Part shown: one piece after another, positions 35,608 to 47,065 of the stretch
Numbering within the stretch: the first letter of the stretch is position 1
Layout: the number at the start of each line of letters is the position of its first letter
Assembly (NCBI RefSeq): GCF_026262505.1
Contig: NC_067206.1
Span: forward strand, 17,567,319-17,631,318
Length of the DNA stretch: 64,000 nt
Direction of reading: 5' to 3'
From: Trichomonas vaginalis G3
Taxonomy: Eukaryota > Parabasalia > Trichomonadida > Trichomonadidae
Made by a program: the position numbers and the translations under genes
Notes under the pieces: generated by a model
The model's database searches: none
Told to the model about the DNA's origin: nothing
Seen by the model: the letters and a program-made list of their open reading frames with translations, nothing else

Positions 35608-37713
35608 ATGATTTCTCTGATAATTCGATTAGCTAATTGTGTTGAAGCAACCGATAAAGTTAATATTGAATTACTGGAGCCGATGTTCGATTCATCACAA
35701 AATCGTTGGGTATTAGGAAACTCAACTTATAACGAAAATGAGTATTATATTTTCTATTCTTGTAGTACTAGAGAAGTTTGCGGCTATTATAACGAATCAA
35801 TAAACAATTTATCGGAACTTGATCTACGTTTCATAAAGATAAAAAGCGATTTTTCCTTTAATAATTTTAGTTTTACATATTCATATAATAGAACATATCA
35901 CTTCTCTTCGGTTTTGAATTATTCAGACATATTTGAACCAATACAATACTTTTACGGAAATGCTACCTATATAGAAAATCTAAAAGATTTTCAAAACAGT
36001 AGCTACATTACAATTGTTTCACCATACAAAAACTATAATAATATGAGACGATTATCTGACGATCTATATGGAAAAATCGGATTTGTAAATGTTATTACAA
36101 CTAATTCAACAAAATCTTGCAATCTATGGAATCCATACGAAAAACGATTCTACGAATTTGCTGGAACTGAAGAAACCTTTATTTCTACACTCAATAGAAA
36201 CATATATGAACGAAATTTCAAACGTTTAATGAAATACGATGAAATTGCATTAATTTTTACTAACAAGCACCCAACTAGAACAGAACTCAATATCATGCAC
36301 AAAGCAATGTCAGTTTTTCCAAAACTTAGAGTTATGTTCGGAAATCAGATTATTCTTCATGATTTAAGCTACTTGGCAGTGAATTCTAGTGTTAACTTCG
36401 TCTTGCTATATCCATCGCATGCTCTTTTCTCTGTAATTCAAAAGAAAGATTATTCCAGATTATTAAAACTAGCAGAAAGGCAAATTAAAGATGAAATTAA
36501 GCGTGCACGAGCCATGATGAACGAATCTTATATACAATCAAATGAAACAACTCAAAAACTAAAACAAAAAATTGATTGTTCAGGAAGGAATCCATTTACA
36601 GTTCCAGCTCAACTATATTATGGACCTCCACTGACTGACAGGCAATTTGACAGATCCAGATGCTTTATTAAACAAAATTTGGAAGGAGATAATTTTTCTC
36701 AGCCGTTTTATGTCGTTGGATCTAATAATACATGGTTTAACTTAATCTTACCAACAAACATATCGAGAAGAGTTTCACAAGATGAATTTTGGAATAAATT
36801 CTCAAATTTGACTTATAATTTGACAGAGCATATACCATGGAATGAATTTGGTCCTGGAATGCCACATTACAAAGAAATTTTGTTCGACCACGAAGGAAAT
36901 CAAATCAATAAGACTTTTAAGATTAATTTACTTAATTCCACGGACAAATATTTCCATGGTGGAGCAGATAGAGCCAATTTCAAAGATTTAACTGAGTCAA
37001 TTCAGAAACAATTGAAATATAAATACATTTATAAGCCAATGCATCCATTTGAGCGACTGATATTCAATTGGTTATATTCAGCATGTAATTCGACTAGCTG
37101 GTATCCTCTTTCTGTCCCTTCAAATCAAGATTCAATTTTTAATACGTTACCCGCTTACAAACATCTCAATAGCGGTAGTTTCGGATCATTCTACACAGGG
37201 GAATATGACAAATGTATATTGTTTTACGATTCTTCGGCCACAAGTGAGTTAATGCACTATTTGTTTTCAAAAGTTGCAAGTTTGGCCAACCAAACTCATT
37301 CATTCCCAGATCTTAAATTCGGAGCAATTAATGTTGATTTGAACTATGCGCAGTTTATGCCCAGAAACATTTCCGCTCCATTAGTTATGAAATCTCGAGT
37401 TCCGTTTGTTGCAGTTTTACCACAGCAATGGTATGGTTTTAAACCATTCATTGTAAATGATGCAACTAAAATAGATACAATACTATCAAAGTACCAAGGA
37501 AGACAAAGATATTCTCATCCTGTGAATGCAGCACCGTATATCTTCAATGAAACACTTTGGAATCCAATTTACTACAATTTGCTTCTTAAAAAGTTTAAAT
37601 TTTTATCAAAGAAACATACATTTGAGAAATCTCCAAGCGGAAAGTCATGGATTACAAATGAAGTGTTTTATTGGAGTCTGCAGTTTTACAGACAAAAATA
37701 TTTTTGGTTTTAA
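35608..37713 (+). CDS. Large secreted-type glycoprotein with thioredoxin-like C-terminal region
   Basis: 701 residues from the ATG at 35608. The N-terminus (MISLIIRLANCVEA) is a short, imperfect signal peptide. At least twenty N-x-S/T sites are spread through the protein (for example NSTYN, NESINNLS, NTWFN), so it is probably in the secretory path or at the surface. No transmembrane helix is obvious. Near residues 540-640 a thioredoxin-like pattern is seen (KCILFYDSSATSELMHYLF, FGAINVDLNY, VPFVAVLP), but the CxxC active site is replaced, so a redox role is unlikely. An upstream ATG at 35567 (MKCGIRKIFGTIL, 13 codons) sits 16 bp after a plausible initiator and stops by overlap at TGATG with this ATG. 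The two together would look like a normal signal peptide, so a one-base error or a frame change near 35600 is possible. Unrecognised family. Confidence 0.75.
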   Translation: MISLIIRLANCVEATDKVNIELLEPMFDSSQNRWVLGNSTYNENEYYIFYSCSTREVCGYYNESINNLSELDLRFIKIKSDFSFNNFSFTYSYNRTYHFSSVLNYSDIFEPIQYFYGNATYIENLKDFQNSSYITIVSPYKNYNNMRRLSDDLYGKIGFVNVITTNSTKSCNLWNPYEKRFYEFAGTEETFISTLNRNIYERNFKRLMKYDEIALIFTNKHPTRTELNIMHKAMSVFPKLRVMFGNQIILHDLSYLAVNSSVNFVLLYPSHALFSVIQKKDYSRLLKLAERQIKDEIKRARAMMNESYIQSNETTQKLKQKIDCSGRNPFTVPAQLYYGPPLTDRQFDRSRCFIKQNLEGDNFSQPFYVVGSNNTWFNLILPTNISRRVSQDEFWNKFSNLTYNLTEHIPWNEFGPGMPHYKEILFDHEGNQINKTFKINLLNSTDKYFHGGADRANFKDLTESIQKQLKYKYIYKPMHPFERLIFNWLYSACNSTSWYPLSVPSNQDSIFNTLPAYKHLNSGSFGSFYTGEYDKCILFYDSSATSELMHYLFSKVASLANQTHSFPDLKFGAINVDLNYAQFMPRNISAPLVMKSRVPFVAVLPQQWYGFKPFIVNDATKIDTILSKYQGRQRYSHPVNAAPYIFNETLWNPIYYNLLLKKFKFLSKKHTFEKSPSGKSWITNEVFYWSLQFYRQKYFWF

Positions 37714-38275
37714 AACTTTCTGTCATTCTTTCAATTTTTTTTTTACATCCAATCTTTCTATCCCGATTTTCTAGGGTCAAAAGTTAATATTTTTGGTCGG
37801 GAAAAAGTAACTATAAATCATGAAATTGTGCTTAATATGGCCGCTATACTTTTCTGCTATATTTTTTGAAGAGTATGTCAGAAAGTGGTAAGTGAACTCT
37901 CAAGTCGACAAAAAAAAAGTGCACCCACTTGTATAAAGTTATTATTTGGTAAAACAATAATTGGAAAATGTGAAGGGAAAAAAGTATGTTGAAGAGATAT
38001 ATAAAAAAAAAAGTGGGGCCTCCAGGCACTTCGTGCCCTCTAGCCCTGAAGATGTTTAGTATAACTTTGTCCGGACAAGTAAGGGTCTATCGTCGCTACA
38101 GGAAAAGTTACGGGCGTTCCAAGGAAGTATACTTTGAGAAGACTTTCCCCCTTATAGAATGAGATAGGACGGTTATTTTACAAAACTGACAACACTTTGA
38201 CCGAGTAGTTTTTTGAGCTGAACAAAAAGTGTCATATAAACATCTGTCAAAAACCGCTTTTTAACTTCACTTAAA
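37714..38275. other. Boundary zone between host DNA and Maverick 2
   Basis: No gene. The left end of Maverick 2 should lie here. AGTATGTCAGAAAG (about 37869) and AGTATAACTTTGTCC (about 38058) are possible starts by likeness to AGTTAGTATGG, but the right end is not in the window, so neither can be tested. A GGCAC-TTC-GTGCC mini-hairpin lies at about 38022-38034. Confidence 0.4.
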
Positions 38276-41200
38276 ATGCCACGTAAGCTACGTAAGAATA
38301 TACGTAAGAGGAAGAGAGCATTGAAACATCCAATAGTAAAACTGACACCACAACAACAGTTGCAACAACAAATGCTGAATGACCCCACTATGTTGCAACA
38401 AATGTCAAGCAACCCTATGCTCTTAAACCGAGTTCTTGGTGCACAGAGTGGAGGTTTAAGAGCGGCACTTTTAGCGAAAATGGCAGGCTATGGTGGAGCT
38501 GCAGACGGAACAGCTTATAACCCTCAAAGTCAAATGAATTTGAGTTCACTCAAAAATCAAATATCAGATGTCAAAAAGTCAAACATAGACATACAGAAGC
38601 AAATAAGTGAAAACGAAAAGAAACTAGAATATGACAGACACACAAAGAAACTCAATGAGTTAAACGTAGAGAAAAAGAAGAAAGAAGAACAACTGAAAGA
38701 ACTAAGTACAGAGGAATATGCGAAAAAAGTGTCAGAAAAAGCAGCAGAAGTAGCAAAAATGGAACAAGATGTCATAAATTTGAAAAACCATACTACTCAA
38801 TATAAAGTACTGAAAGATGAAGAGATAAAACAAAAAGCCCTGAAGACATATATGGATAGCGATGAGTATAAAAAAGAAGTTGAAGCAAATGTAAAGGCAG
38901 AAAAACTTTTACAGTTGCAAAACCAAACCGTACAGTATGAAAACTTAGCACAAGAAAGTAAAAATAACGACGCAGCCATGCAAAAGGCAATGAAAAGCGC
39001 AGAATATATAAAAGCTAACAATGACTGGTTAGATGCCCAAGCCAACGCTAAAGCAGCCCAGCTTATAGGGTCAATAAGGACAAAAATACAAGCGGATGAA
39101 GACAGTTCAAATGAAGCTTTAACAAATGCTGACTTTAAGAACGCCTTCGAAGCTCTTCATAGTAAGGTGAAACAAGTGAACGACTTCTCATCTGGAAAGA
39201 AACTGAAGTCTGAAGGTTTCGACAAAGAGTTAAGAGAAGTAGCACAAAATCTGACGAAAATAACAGATGCAACAACGAGACAGGCAGTTCAAAGTGCCTA
39301 TGACGCCGTTAGAGCAACTGTTGTGGAAAGTCAAGAAAAAGAGTTACAACAGACCAAAACAGACCTAGTAAATGCTTTCTTAAAAACGAAAAGTCAGGTA
39401 GGACATTATGCTGCAGATGGAACATATGTGCCAGCTGGTGGAACTTATATACTAGCTAGTGGAACTTATATACCACCAAACCCTCCAAGAGAAGCACCTG
39501 CACCAGGACTACCTAAAACATTTACATCGTCACATGGACACAGACACAGGCATGCACCACAACAACAACCAAAACCAACAGTTCAAAATCCAGCACAACA
39601 ACAACCAAAACCAACACAACAACCAACAGTTCAAAATCCAGCACAACAACAACCAACACAACAACCAGCACCACAACAACAACCAGCACAACAACCACCT
39701 CCACAACCAGCACAGCAACCAACAGTTCAAAACCCTGCACAACAACAACCACAAACAGAGCAAGGACATAAAAGAAGTAGAGAACAAGGAAACCAAGATT
39801 TCTTAAAAATGCTTAAAGAAGACTATGGTTACCCAGATACTCTTGACTTTAGTGACAGATATAAAGAAGCTATTAGAAAGTTCAAGGAAGGAAATACTGA
39901 CCCGAACCTATTTAGCTTTATGGCTCAGCACCAAATGGGATATAATTTCAAACCTGGAAAATACAAGCTCGCTAAGGGATATGATTTAATAGCATATCAT
40001 CCAAATGACATGACTGAATTTACTCCGAGATATTTGGTGTCAGAGCTAAATGACAATTCAACTCTCTTCATGAAACGCGTAAAAAATAAAGACGGAACGA
40101 AAGAAGAAAGGTTTATGAGTCCGGATGACTTAGATAGGGAACTTGTTAAAAACGGTCTCGGAATATATGAAATGCCAGCAGATGAGGTACAAGAAACTCC
40201 ACAGGAAGAAGTTCAGATACAACCAGACATGGAAGAAATAGTTCAGCAACAACAGCTAGAAGAGCCTGAAGGAAACGAACAAGTCCCTCCTTTGGAAACT
40301 AACTTCACAGAACTAGATGAAGATTTGGAACAGCCGAAAAATCTTGACCCTCAACAAGAGTATGAGGTGAATATGGAATCTTTCCAAGAGTCTAAGAAAA
40401 ATTCGGCTGACATAGTAGAAGAATATCGAAAAATGTTTGCCGACATACAAAAGACTCCAACACCAGATGAAAATATTCAGCATAGAATGGAAGAACTGAA
40501 AGAAAATGTACACAAATACAACAACCCTTTTTACTTACGACCATATAACATTCAATCTTTGGCTGAACTCGGTGAAAATAAAAGGTTAAATTTCAACAAA
40601 ACATATAGAAATGAAACATTGTTTAAAGTTCATTCAGAACCTAACCAATATGGAAACAAACTACTTTTGTTTCTGCAGACTATGGAACTACAATGAGATG
40701 GGTCATAAAGCTAACCCGGATAGGTGGTTCATAAACTTACAACCACAATCCAAGAAGTTGTAGACGCAATGGAAATGAATGGTGAACCAGATTAGCTGGT
40801 ATTTTCAGCGCGGCTTTAATGCCATTGAAAGATATGAAAGATGCAGATATTTTGAACCAGTATGAAATGAACATGGCTGATGGAAATATAACACCTGACG
40901 TTCTAAAACATTTATCTCAAAGAACTACACAGAACCATAGAGATGGTATATTTGGTGAAGAGTTTAGAAAGAGAGTTAGGAGAGAGAAGGAAAGAACCTA
41001 TTGTACATGACCTTGCAAACGAAAGTTTACAAAATGTCATAAAAACTTACTTTGCAGACGATGAAATGAGAAGGGATGAATATTTAAGAAAACTCAAATG
41101 GACAGTACCAAATGAAATGTTAGTATTGAAAAACATGTTCCTTGACAAAATAAAACCAACTACAGAAATAAATGACGCAAGACTGAAACGTTGGGTAAAA

Positions 41201-41656
41201 GCTTTCCCATTCACAAAAGATATTGTTGGTAACATGGAAAGAAAACCAGAATGGCTACAAAAACATATATTTGGAAACGAGCTTATTCCATATGGACAAG
41301 CTCTGTTTGAAGAGCTTGAACCGGAAACTCAGGAAAGAGTCATGCAAACAATACGCGAAGACTCAAATACAAACTATGACAAACTCTTTCTAGGATATAG
41401 GTTACCTGAGATGGGCGACCAGAGCCCAAAGGCAAAAAGGACATGGGAAATTTACAACATACTAGGTGAACATGAGGCAAAGATGCAACAACTTAAAGCA
41501 GAGGGCAAGTTACCAAAGAAGAAGAGAAGAGTAGAACAAAGTGAAAGTAGTGAAGAACAAAGTGAAAGTAGTGGCAATGAAGGAAAAAGAAGAGTTAAAA
41601 ACTCAGTCAGGAAGAAAGTAAAGCTTGGTCCACGTGGGTTCTATTATGACACATAA
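38276..41656 (+). pseudogene. Large Gln/Pro-rich, coiled-coil Maverick protein
   Basis: Begins with a very basic arginine-rich N-terminus (MPRKLRKNIRKRKRALK), then Gln-rich and Met-rich stretches, a long predicted coiled coil (about residues 80-230), and a PAQQQPKPTQQP-type repeat region of roughly 70 residues. The tail includes acidic Glu clusters and a final basic segment RRVKNSVRKKVKLGPRGFY. The composition is that of a scaffold, core or inner virion protein, and it sits directly upstream of the major capsid gene. No named family. The first 806 codons are open; the whole gene has a few breaks. Confidence 0.55.
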
Positions 41657-41688
41657 ATCCAACTATTCTATATTTTTACCCATATGAA

Positions 41689-43294
41689 ATGTACGCCGCT
41701 CAGAATATAACGCCAACAGTTTGGATGCCATGAACGGAAATGTTTCCGAATGGTATAACGAATGCGACAATGCCATTAGAAGGTCAGAAATAGTTCCTGG
41801 AACTTACGAATATACAACTGCTGTTTCTTATGGAAACGTAGGTGAGTTTGGAGAAGGTTCTTCAACAACAGTAGATATTGCTTGCGACAGGTTTCATATA
41901 ATTTCTATTGACAACTCATTCTTATACGTGGAACAAGACATTGAAATAAAACCTTCTGCCAAGTTGTCTGACAAGAAAGGTTGCAATGGTATTTTCTATG
42001 TCGGATACCAATATGCTCCAGAAGTTTTCATGGGATATAAGATATATTCTAACTCTGACTTAGTTCAAACAGTAACATGGGCAAACTATGAATGGTTCGC
42101 TTTGAGAAACTCAGTACAACCACAAGCTAGAGAACAAACAGACCAGTATGCAACTATTGAGAAAATAAGAAGACTTGACCCTAACGTTCCAGGAGTTTAT
42201 GTTGACCTTTCTGGACAAACTGCAGCAGCAGTAACCAAAGTAAAACTGAAACTTAGAGTTCCTTTGTCATCTTTCCTCATCTTCAGGTTTTTAAGATACT
42301 TGCCAAACTGGGCAGGAAAAATTTCTATTGAACTTACTCCAAGCAAAAATAACTTAGTCATTGCACCAACGCAAGACCCATTCACTCTTACAGACGTAAA
42401 GGGAGCAAATCAAACGTCATTCGCCGAATTTTGCAAAGACAAAGTTGACTTAGACTTTGGTTTCTCAAACCTCAACACTGAAGTAAAGTATTATTTCAAT
42501 GCTGCTGGAACTGCTTGGGACCCAGTTAGGTTTACATGCGAACAGTTTGAATGCAAGAGAATAGAAAGCAGACTTGCAGTCTATATGTTGGACCCAGATA
42601 TTTCAAATGCTTTAGCTGCCAAATATATTGCAGTTCCACTTATGTTCCCTATACACCAAATATCTGTCAAAGACTTTGCAGGTGAAGTTGGAAACCAAAA
42701 TCCAGGAACCGCAGGTGCAAGAACAGATATTGCTTTAACAACTGCAATGAAACACGCAGATACTATGTTTGTACTGTTCAGACGAACTATAAATGACTAT
42801 TCTTGTTTCTACAACCCCGGTATTAAATATCATATAACATAGATGGCAAATATTATCCAAGAGAAGAATATTCTACAGTTGAGGATATGAGGTCATACAA
42901 CTTGACATTAGATGCTATGAACTTTAACAACAACTTCACAACAACCATTAACCCTGAAATGCAAAGTTCTATTATGCCATATGTGAAAGTATGGACTCAT
43001 ACAGGAAGTCAAAAACTCAATATACAAATGGAGACCGTTCAAACTTTGGCTTGGCATTCCATTTGCTGACTCAGAAGACTTTATGGGTGTATTTCAACTG
43101 TTGGTACTGTACAAATACAATATACTGGTGACAGAGACGGTCCATATGAACTGAGAGCAAAGAAGTTTACAAAACCAATAGCACTTTTCACGGAAGATGC
43201 TCTTTTGAAGATTCGTTCGATGAAACCTGCTGGGGCTCCTCAGATTGGCATAACGACAGCTTCCATCGAGCAGATTTTGGCAGCAGGTCAGTAA
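41689..43294 (+). pseudogene. Major capsid protein of Maverick 2, broken
   Basis: Shares the ordered blocks of the Maverick 1 capsid: an early strand with FSVDIACDRFH-like start, VGYQYAPEVFMGYKIYS, LKLRVPLSSFLIF, YLPNWAGKISIEL and a late HQISVKDFAGE region, ending IEQILAAGQ. The distance between the two capsid genes is large (only pattern-level likeness), so the two Mavericks belong to different lineages. Broken, a few breaks. The 3' end overlaps the convergent gene at 43188-43607 by about 107 bp. Confidence 0.75.
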
Positions 43295-43607
43295 GTTGTT
43301 CTTGAACTGACTTCTCACCATCGTAAATAGTTATGACACCTGTTTTGACATAAAATTGTATTATAAACTTACCTTTAGAAATATCTGTAAGTTTTGTTGT
43401 TATATTTTTGTCTGCTTCAAGAACTTTCACCATTTCAGTTATACCAACTTTCTTTGCTTTATGAAAATATTTTGGTTCAGCAAAGACTGCTATTCTATAA
43501 CATTTTCCATTGTTTGTATAAAGAACTATTCTGTCAATGTATTTGTATTGTTTGTGTGTGTAAACTTTGTTCTGCTTCAATTCGAAGAGATACTCAAATA
43601 CGTCCAT
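43188..43607 (-). CDS. 139-residue Maverick 2 protein, unknown
   Basis: ATG at 43605-43607 (MDVFEYLFELKQNKVY). Alternating beta and helical segments with a RIVLYTNNGKCYRIAVFAE strand pair and a Ser/Glu-rich tail. It takes the position that the 133-residue gene has in Mavericks 1 and 3, but I see no sequence likeness. It is divergent from 43626 across about 18 bp. Confidence 0.55.
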   Translation of the reverse strand: MDVFEYLFELKQNKVYTHKQYKYIDRIVLYTNNGKCYRIAVFAEPKYFHKAKKVGITEMVKVLEADKNITTKLTDISKGKFIIQFYVKTGVITIYDGEKSVQEQLTDLLPKSARWKLSLCQSEEPQQVSSNESSKEHLP

Positions 43608-43625
43608 CTTTTTATTCTAAGTAAA

Positions 43626-44206
43626 ATGTCATTTCCGAAAAATAGAAGCGTAAGTGTTTCAAAAGGTTTAATGGCGGTGGCAGATGTGAAGTTAAATTCA
43701 CCAACTCAAACAAACAGTCAAAGTGTTGTTGTCAATGTCAAAGAAAGAGATGTTGAAGTGGGGAAACCATACGAAGACGAAGATGGTATAACAATTGTTT
43801 CTGTAAAAGAACAACCAACATATCCTGAAGTTAGCAGAGATTAAGTTCTGTTGCAGATATTCGAAACGACTACCAACAACTGAAAAACAAACTTCAAACT
43901 CAGGAGAAGATTTGTCAAGCTTTAGGTATAATGTTAAACTTGGTCGAACACAACCCTGTAAAAGTGAACTCATATGTCATTGCACCTCATGAAGTTTTGA
44001 AAGAACTATTGAAACTTTTGACAGAGGCAGACGATATAAACATCAAAGAAATAGAACCCGACGTTAGTTGCTGTGGTGTTTCATATAATGTCATTGACAA
44101 GATATACGTTATGAAAGGAGGTGAAACGTTGAACTTAAAATATAGTTTCCCAGACGTTATAAAAATATTTGACGACCACAACATTTCATTAAAATTTATT
44201 TGCTAA
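43626..44206 (+). pseudogene. C-C-G motif Maverick protein (homologue of 22726-23340)
   Basis: A disordered Ser/Val-rich N-terminus (MSFPKNRSVSVSKGLM), an acidic middle, and a C-terminal block with PDVSCCGVSYN and GGETLNLKYSFPD that aligns with ECCGQTPPF and GVEFKYKYSNEY of Mavericks 1 and 3. Broken, about one break. Same gene neighbourhood as its homologues. Confidence 0.55.
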
Positions 44207-44212
44207 GTAAAA

Positions 44213-44470
44213 ATGTCAAAACTTCTTGAAAGATGTTTGAAGAAAAATAATATAGACTTTATTTCATGTAAAGGACTTTACACACTTTTGAACGATATGA
44301 AAGACCCTGTTTTGTTTGTTCGTGTAGACAAAGGAAAGTTCTATGTCTTTACAAAATATTTGAACTTCTTAGACAGAGAACTTCAAGAAACGCCATGTGA
44401 AAGTTTAGATGAAGTTCTTTCTCCACTTTCAGAAAAACTTTTAAATATATGTAAATGGCAGAAGACATAG
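44213..44470 (+). CDS. 85-residue Maverick 2 protein overlapping penton-like gene
   Basis: MSKLLERCLKKNNIDFISCK, ending in a helix EVLSPLSEKLLNIC. Counterpart by position and layout of the 79-residue protein at 22490-22729, but placed before rather than after the penton-like gene. Its end overlaps the ATG at 44455 by 16 bp. Confidence 0.5.
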   Translation: MSKLLERCLKKNNIDFISCKGLYTLLNDMKDPVLFVRVDKGKFYVFTKYLNFLDRELQETPCESLDEVLSPLSEKLLNICKWQKT

Positions 44471-45282
44471 TGGTTTATACTATTACGACTAAAAACCCTG
44501 AGTCATATAATTCTATAACAACAAACTTACAAAGTCCTCAAGGACGATATTGTAAACTAACTTTAAACACAATGACGACTAAAGCTTGTTTTGCTCTTTT
44601 GACACCAGAAGATTTTATTGTTGTGAATGGTAAAAAATACTCCTTTGAAGATACTTACTCAGATATACCACCAACAGGTTTTGTTGACTTATTTAATACT
44701 TTAAGGACGAGTGTAACATGTGCTGCAACTAGAGCAGGTTTCATTATGTTTGGATGTCCGACTGAGTTTACTATAAACAATATGAGCTATAATACAAAAC
44801 TTATATCTGGTTTTTACTACCAACAATTTCCTATAACAGGAAAAGGTGTCATACAAGGTTTGTCTGTTCCATTGACTTTAAGTACACCTATTTTATATAT
44901 TGTTTCAAACTTAGGTTCAAAGTGCTATTCGAATGTCGACAGAAACTACTATGACCAAAAGATACTTATGCGTATAAACAACACTTTCTCTGCTGGTTTG
45001 CCTATTGTTCATTCGAATGCAGAGTTTTCAGCTTTAGTAAACTCAAACACTTTAGCAAACATAAACTTAACCTTAGTTGACGCAAACTTTGTTCCTGTAA
45101 AACTTTTATGTCCTATGTATTTGTCAATGACGGCAGAAAGTTTCGAATTGGAAGATGCAACTGGTGAAAGTATTGTATTACAAGAACAACTTCAACAACA
45201 AATAGCTCAAGAACAACTTCAACAACAAATAGCTCAAGAACAACAAATGCAACAAATAGCTCAAGAACAAAGTCAAGAATAA
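44455..45282 (+). CDS. Penton-like minor capsid protein of Maverick 2
   Basis: 275 residues: MAEDIVVYTITTKNPESYNS and the conserved LVDANFVPVKLLCPMYLS near the C-terminus, which matches LVDFQGEPVELKAPVRM in Mavericks 1 and 3. The extra C-terminal 35 residues are repeated Q-Q-I-A-Q-E units (LQQQIAQEQ), a low-complexity tail missing in the homologues. The gene looks whole. Confidence 0.6.
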   Translation: MAEDIVVYTITTKNPESYNSITTNLQSPQGRYCKLTLNTMTTKACFALLTPEDFIVVNGKKYSFEDTYSDIPPTGFVDLFNTLRTSVTCAATRAGFIMFGCPTEFTINNMSYNTKLISGFYYQQFPITGKGVIQGLSVPLTLSTPILYIVSNLGSKCYSNVDRNYYDQKILMRINNTFSAGLPIVHSNAEFSALVNSNTLANINLTLVDANFVPVKLLCPMYLSMTAESFELEDATGESIVLQEQLQQQIAQEQLQQQIAQEQQMQQIAQEQSQE

Positions 45283-45311
45283 AAAAAAATATTTTTTTTA
45301 TTTTTATAAAA

Positions 45312-46544
45312 ATGTACAGAATAGATGTTCAGATTTTTATGACTTCCAAGCGTTCAGAAATATGTGTCCATTTCGAGACTATAACAAAAGCAGTCGAGAA
45401 TTTGAACGTTTAGTCATTTATGTCGACTCTGCCCAGAATGTTATGTTATGAAAGAATGGGATGTAGTCTTTAACAAACCTAAAGCGACAATAGTTTCAGA
45501 ACAAGAATGTAAACAGAAACTTAAGAAAATAAAAGTCGTACAATTGGCATGAAGATGTTAGATGCTTGGGATATCTTATTGTCAAAACTTGAAGATTTTT
45601 TCAGTTCGTGGTATAAAGTTTTATACACCTTCTCCAAACTTCTATTCTATCTTCACTGGATATAAATACGAACAAGTAAATGGAAAGAAAATGTTATAGA
45701 AGCTTGGTTAGACCATGTCAAAGAAAATTATATGCAATGGAAACGAAAGAGTCTATGAGTATATCTTATGTTGGTTTGCAAAACATCTTACAACATCCAA
45801 GTGCTAAAAATGAAAACTGCTCTCATTTATAATTGGAAAAACAAGGAACTGGTAAGACACATTCTTTACAGATATTTTGTGCAAACTGTTAGAAGGTTAT
45901 TCGAATCCGAATATGACAAACTTAGAAAACATCTGCGGTAAATTTAACTCTTCAATAGAGAATATGAAACTTATATATATGTAACGAACTTCAAAGTATA
46001 GATACAACAAAAGTTTTGAACTCAGATGCTTTGAAGAGTCTTATAACAGACAAAGTTGGAGTTGTTGAAAGAAAGTATAAAGACCAAAGAGTTTGTTGAA
46101 AATGTTGCAAATTTCATTATGGTTTCAAACAATGCTGTTCCGATGAAGTTAGAAAGTTCTGACAGAAGTATGTAGTTGTCAGAACGTCAGAAGCTCATAT
46201 GCAAGATACAGAATATTTTGACGACTTAGCAGAAACTTTGACATCTGACTTTTACAACCACTTTCTCATATTTTATGAACATTAGATATTCTAAGTTCAA
46301 TCCAAGACAAATTCCACATACAGAAGAGAGACAAACATTGTTAGAAGCAAACAAGAGTGTATATGAACTGTTCATAGATGAAACTGACTTTGAGTGTTTA
46401 GATGAAAGGTCATTGTACGATTCGTATAAACAATATTGTCAAGAATATGGTTATATGACAGCGTCTAAACGAACATTCTTGGCAAATGTCAAAAAGTCTT
46501 TTAGATGTTCAGAATGGTGTATATACAAAGAAAAATTTTTCTGA
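45312..46544 (+). pseudogene. SF3 (D5-like) helicase of Maverick 2, broken
   Basis: Begins MYRIDVQIFMTSKRS. Helicase features can be read piecewise along the gene: a Walker A-like GTGKTHS, a NELQSID stretch in the place of the Walker B region, a LKSLITD block, and FIMVSNNAVPMKLESSDR, the motif C/arginine-finger region of SF3/D5-type helicases. The C-terminal part (KRTFLANVKKSF, about 46275-46544) fits a winged-helix D5 C-terminal region. SF3 helicases unwind DNA in virophages and large DNA viruses; Mavericks usually carry a polymerase here. Heavily broken, about seven to ten breaks. Confidence 0.6.
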
Positions 46545-46584
46545 GTAAATTTTAAAAAAAATATTTTTTTATCCGATAGAAAAG

Positions 46585-46999
46585 ATGACAAAATTCATCT
46601 CAGTAAACAAGTACATGTCAGGACTTAAAGAAGAACTAGACCCATTCACATATTTGAATGTTACTTCTACCATTTTGAAAAGTCTTCATTCAGCAAAGTT
46701 TGGAACATCGAACAGTTAAGTTTGCTATTGTGACTAAAAATGGTGCGAAATTTGAAGACTTAGACATAGAAGGTTTGTTAGCAGTCAAAGAAAGTTTGAC
46801 AGAAGGTTCTCAAAACTCGAAGAAGGTAAAGCATACAAACTTTTTATACCTTATGAACAAAGAAAGCAGACGACTATGAATATTATGAGTCTAAAGTTGT
46901 AGAAGTTCAAGGTAAATTGGGTAAAAAGATTTAGAGTCTAAGCCAGTGTTTGCTCCTAAAGAGGAAGAGAACATTGACATTGACCCAGAAATGTTCTAA
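46585..46999 (+). pseudogene. Acidic-tailed Maverick protein (homologue of 14468-14923)
   Basis: MTKFISVNKYMSGLKEELD and an acidic end NIDIDPEMF. Same place behind the replication gene as its Maverick 1 counterpart. The promoter-like TTTTTTTATCCGATAGAAAAG precedes the ATG. Broken, a few breaks. Unknown role. Confidence 0.4.
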
Positions 47000-47065
47000 A
47001 AATAAAATTTTATTTTTACATGTCATATCTCCCCTTCTCTGGTTCAGGTCTTTCTTTCTCTTCTT

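Noticed and set aside
39522-39796. Val- and Leu/Trp-rich frames on the minus strand
   Set aside because: Antisense of the CAA/CCA-rich repeat in the large Gln/Pro-rich gene.
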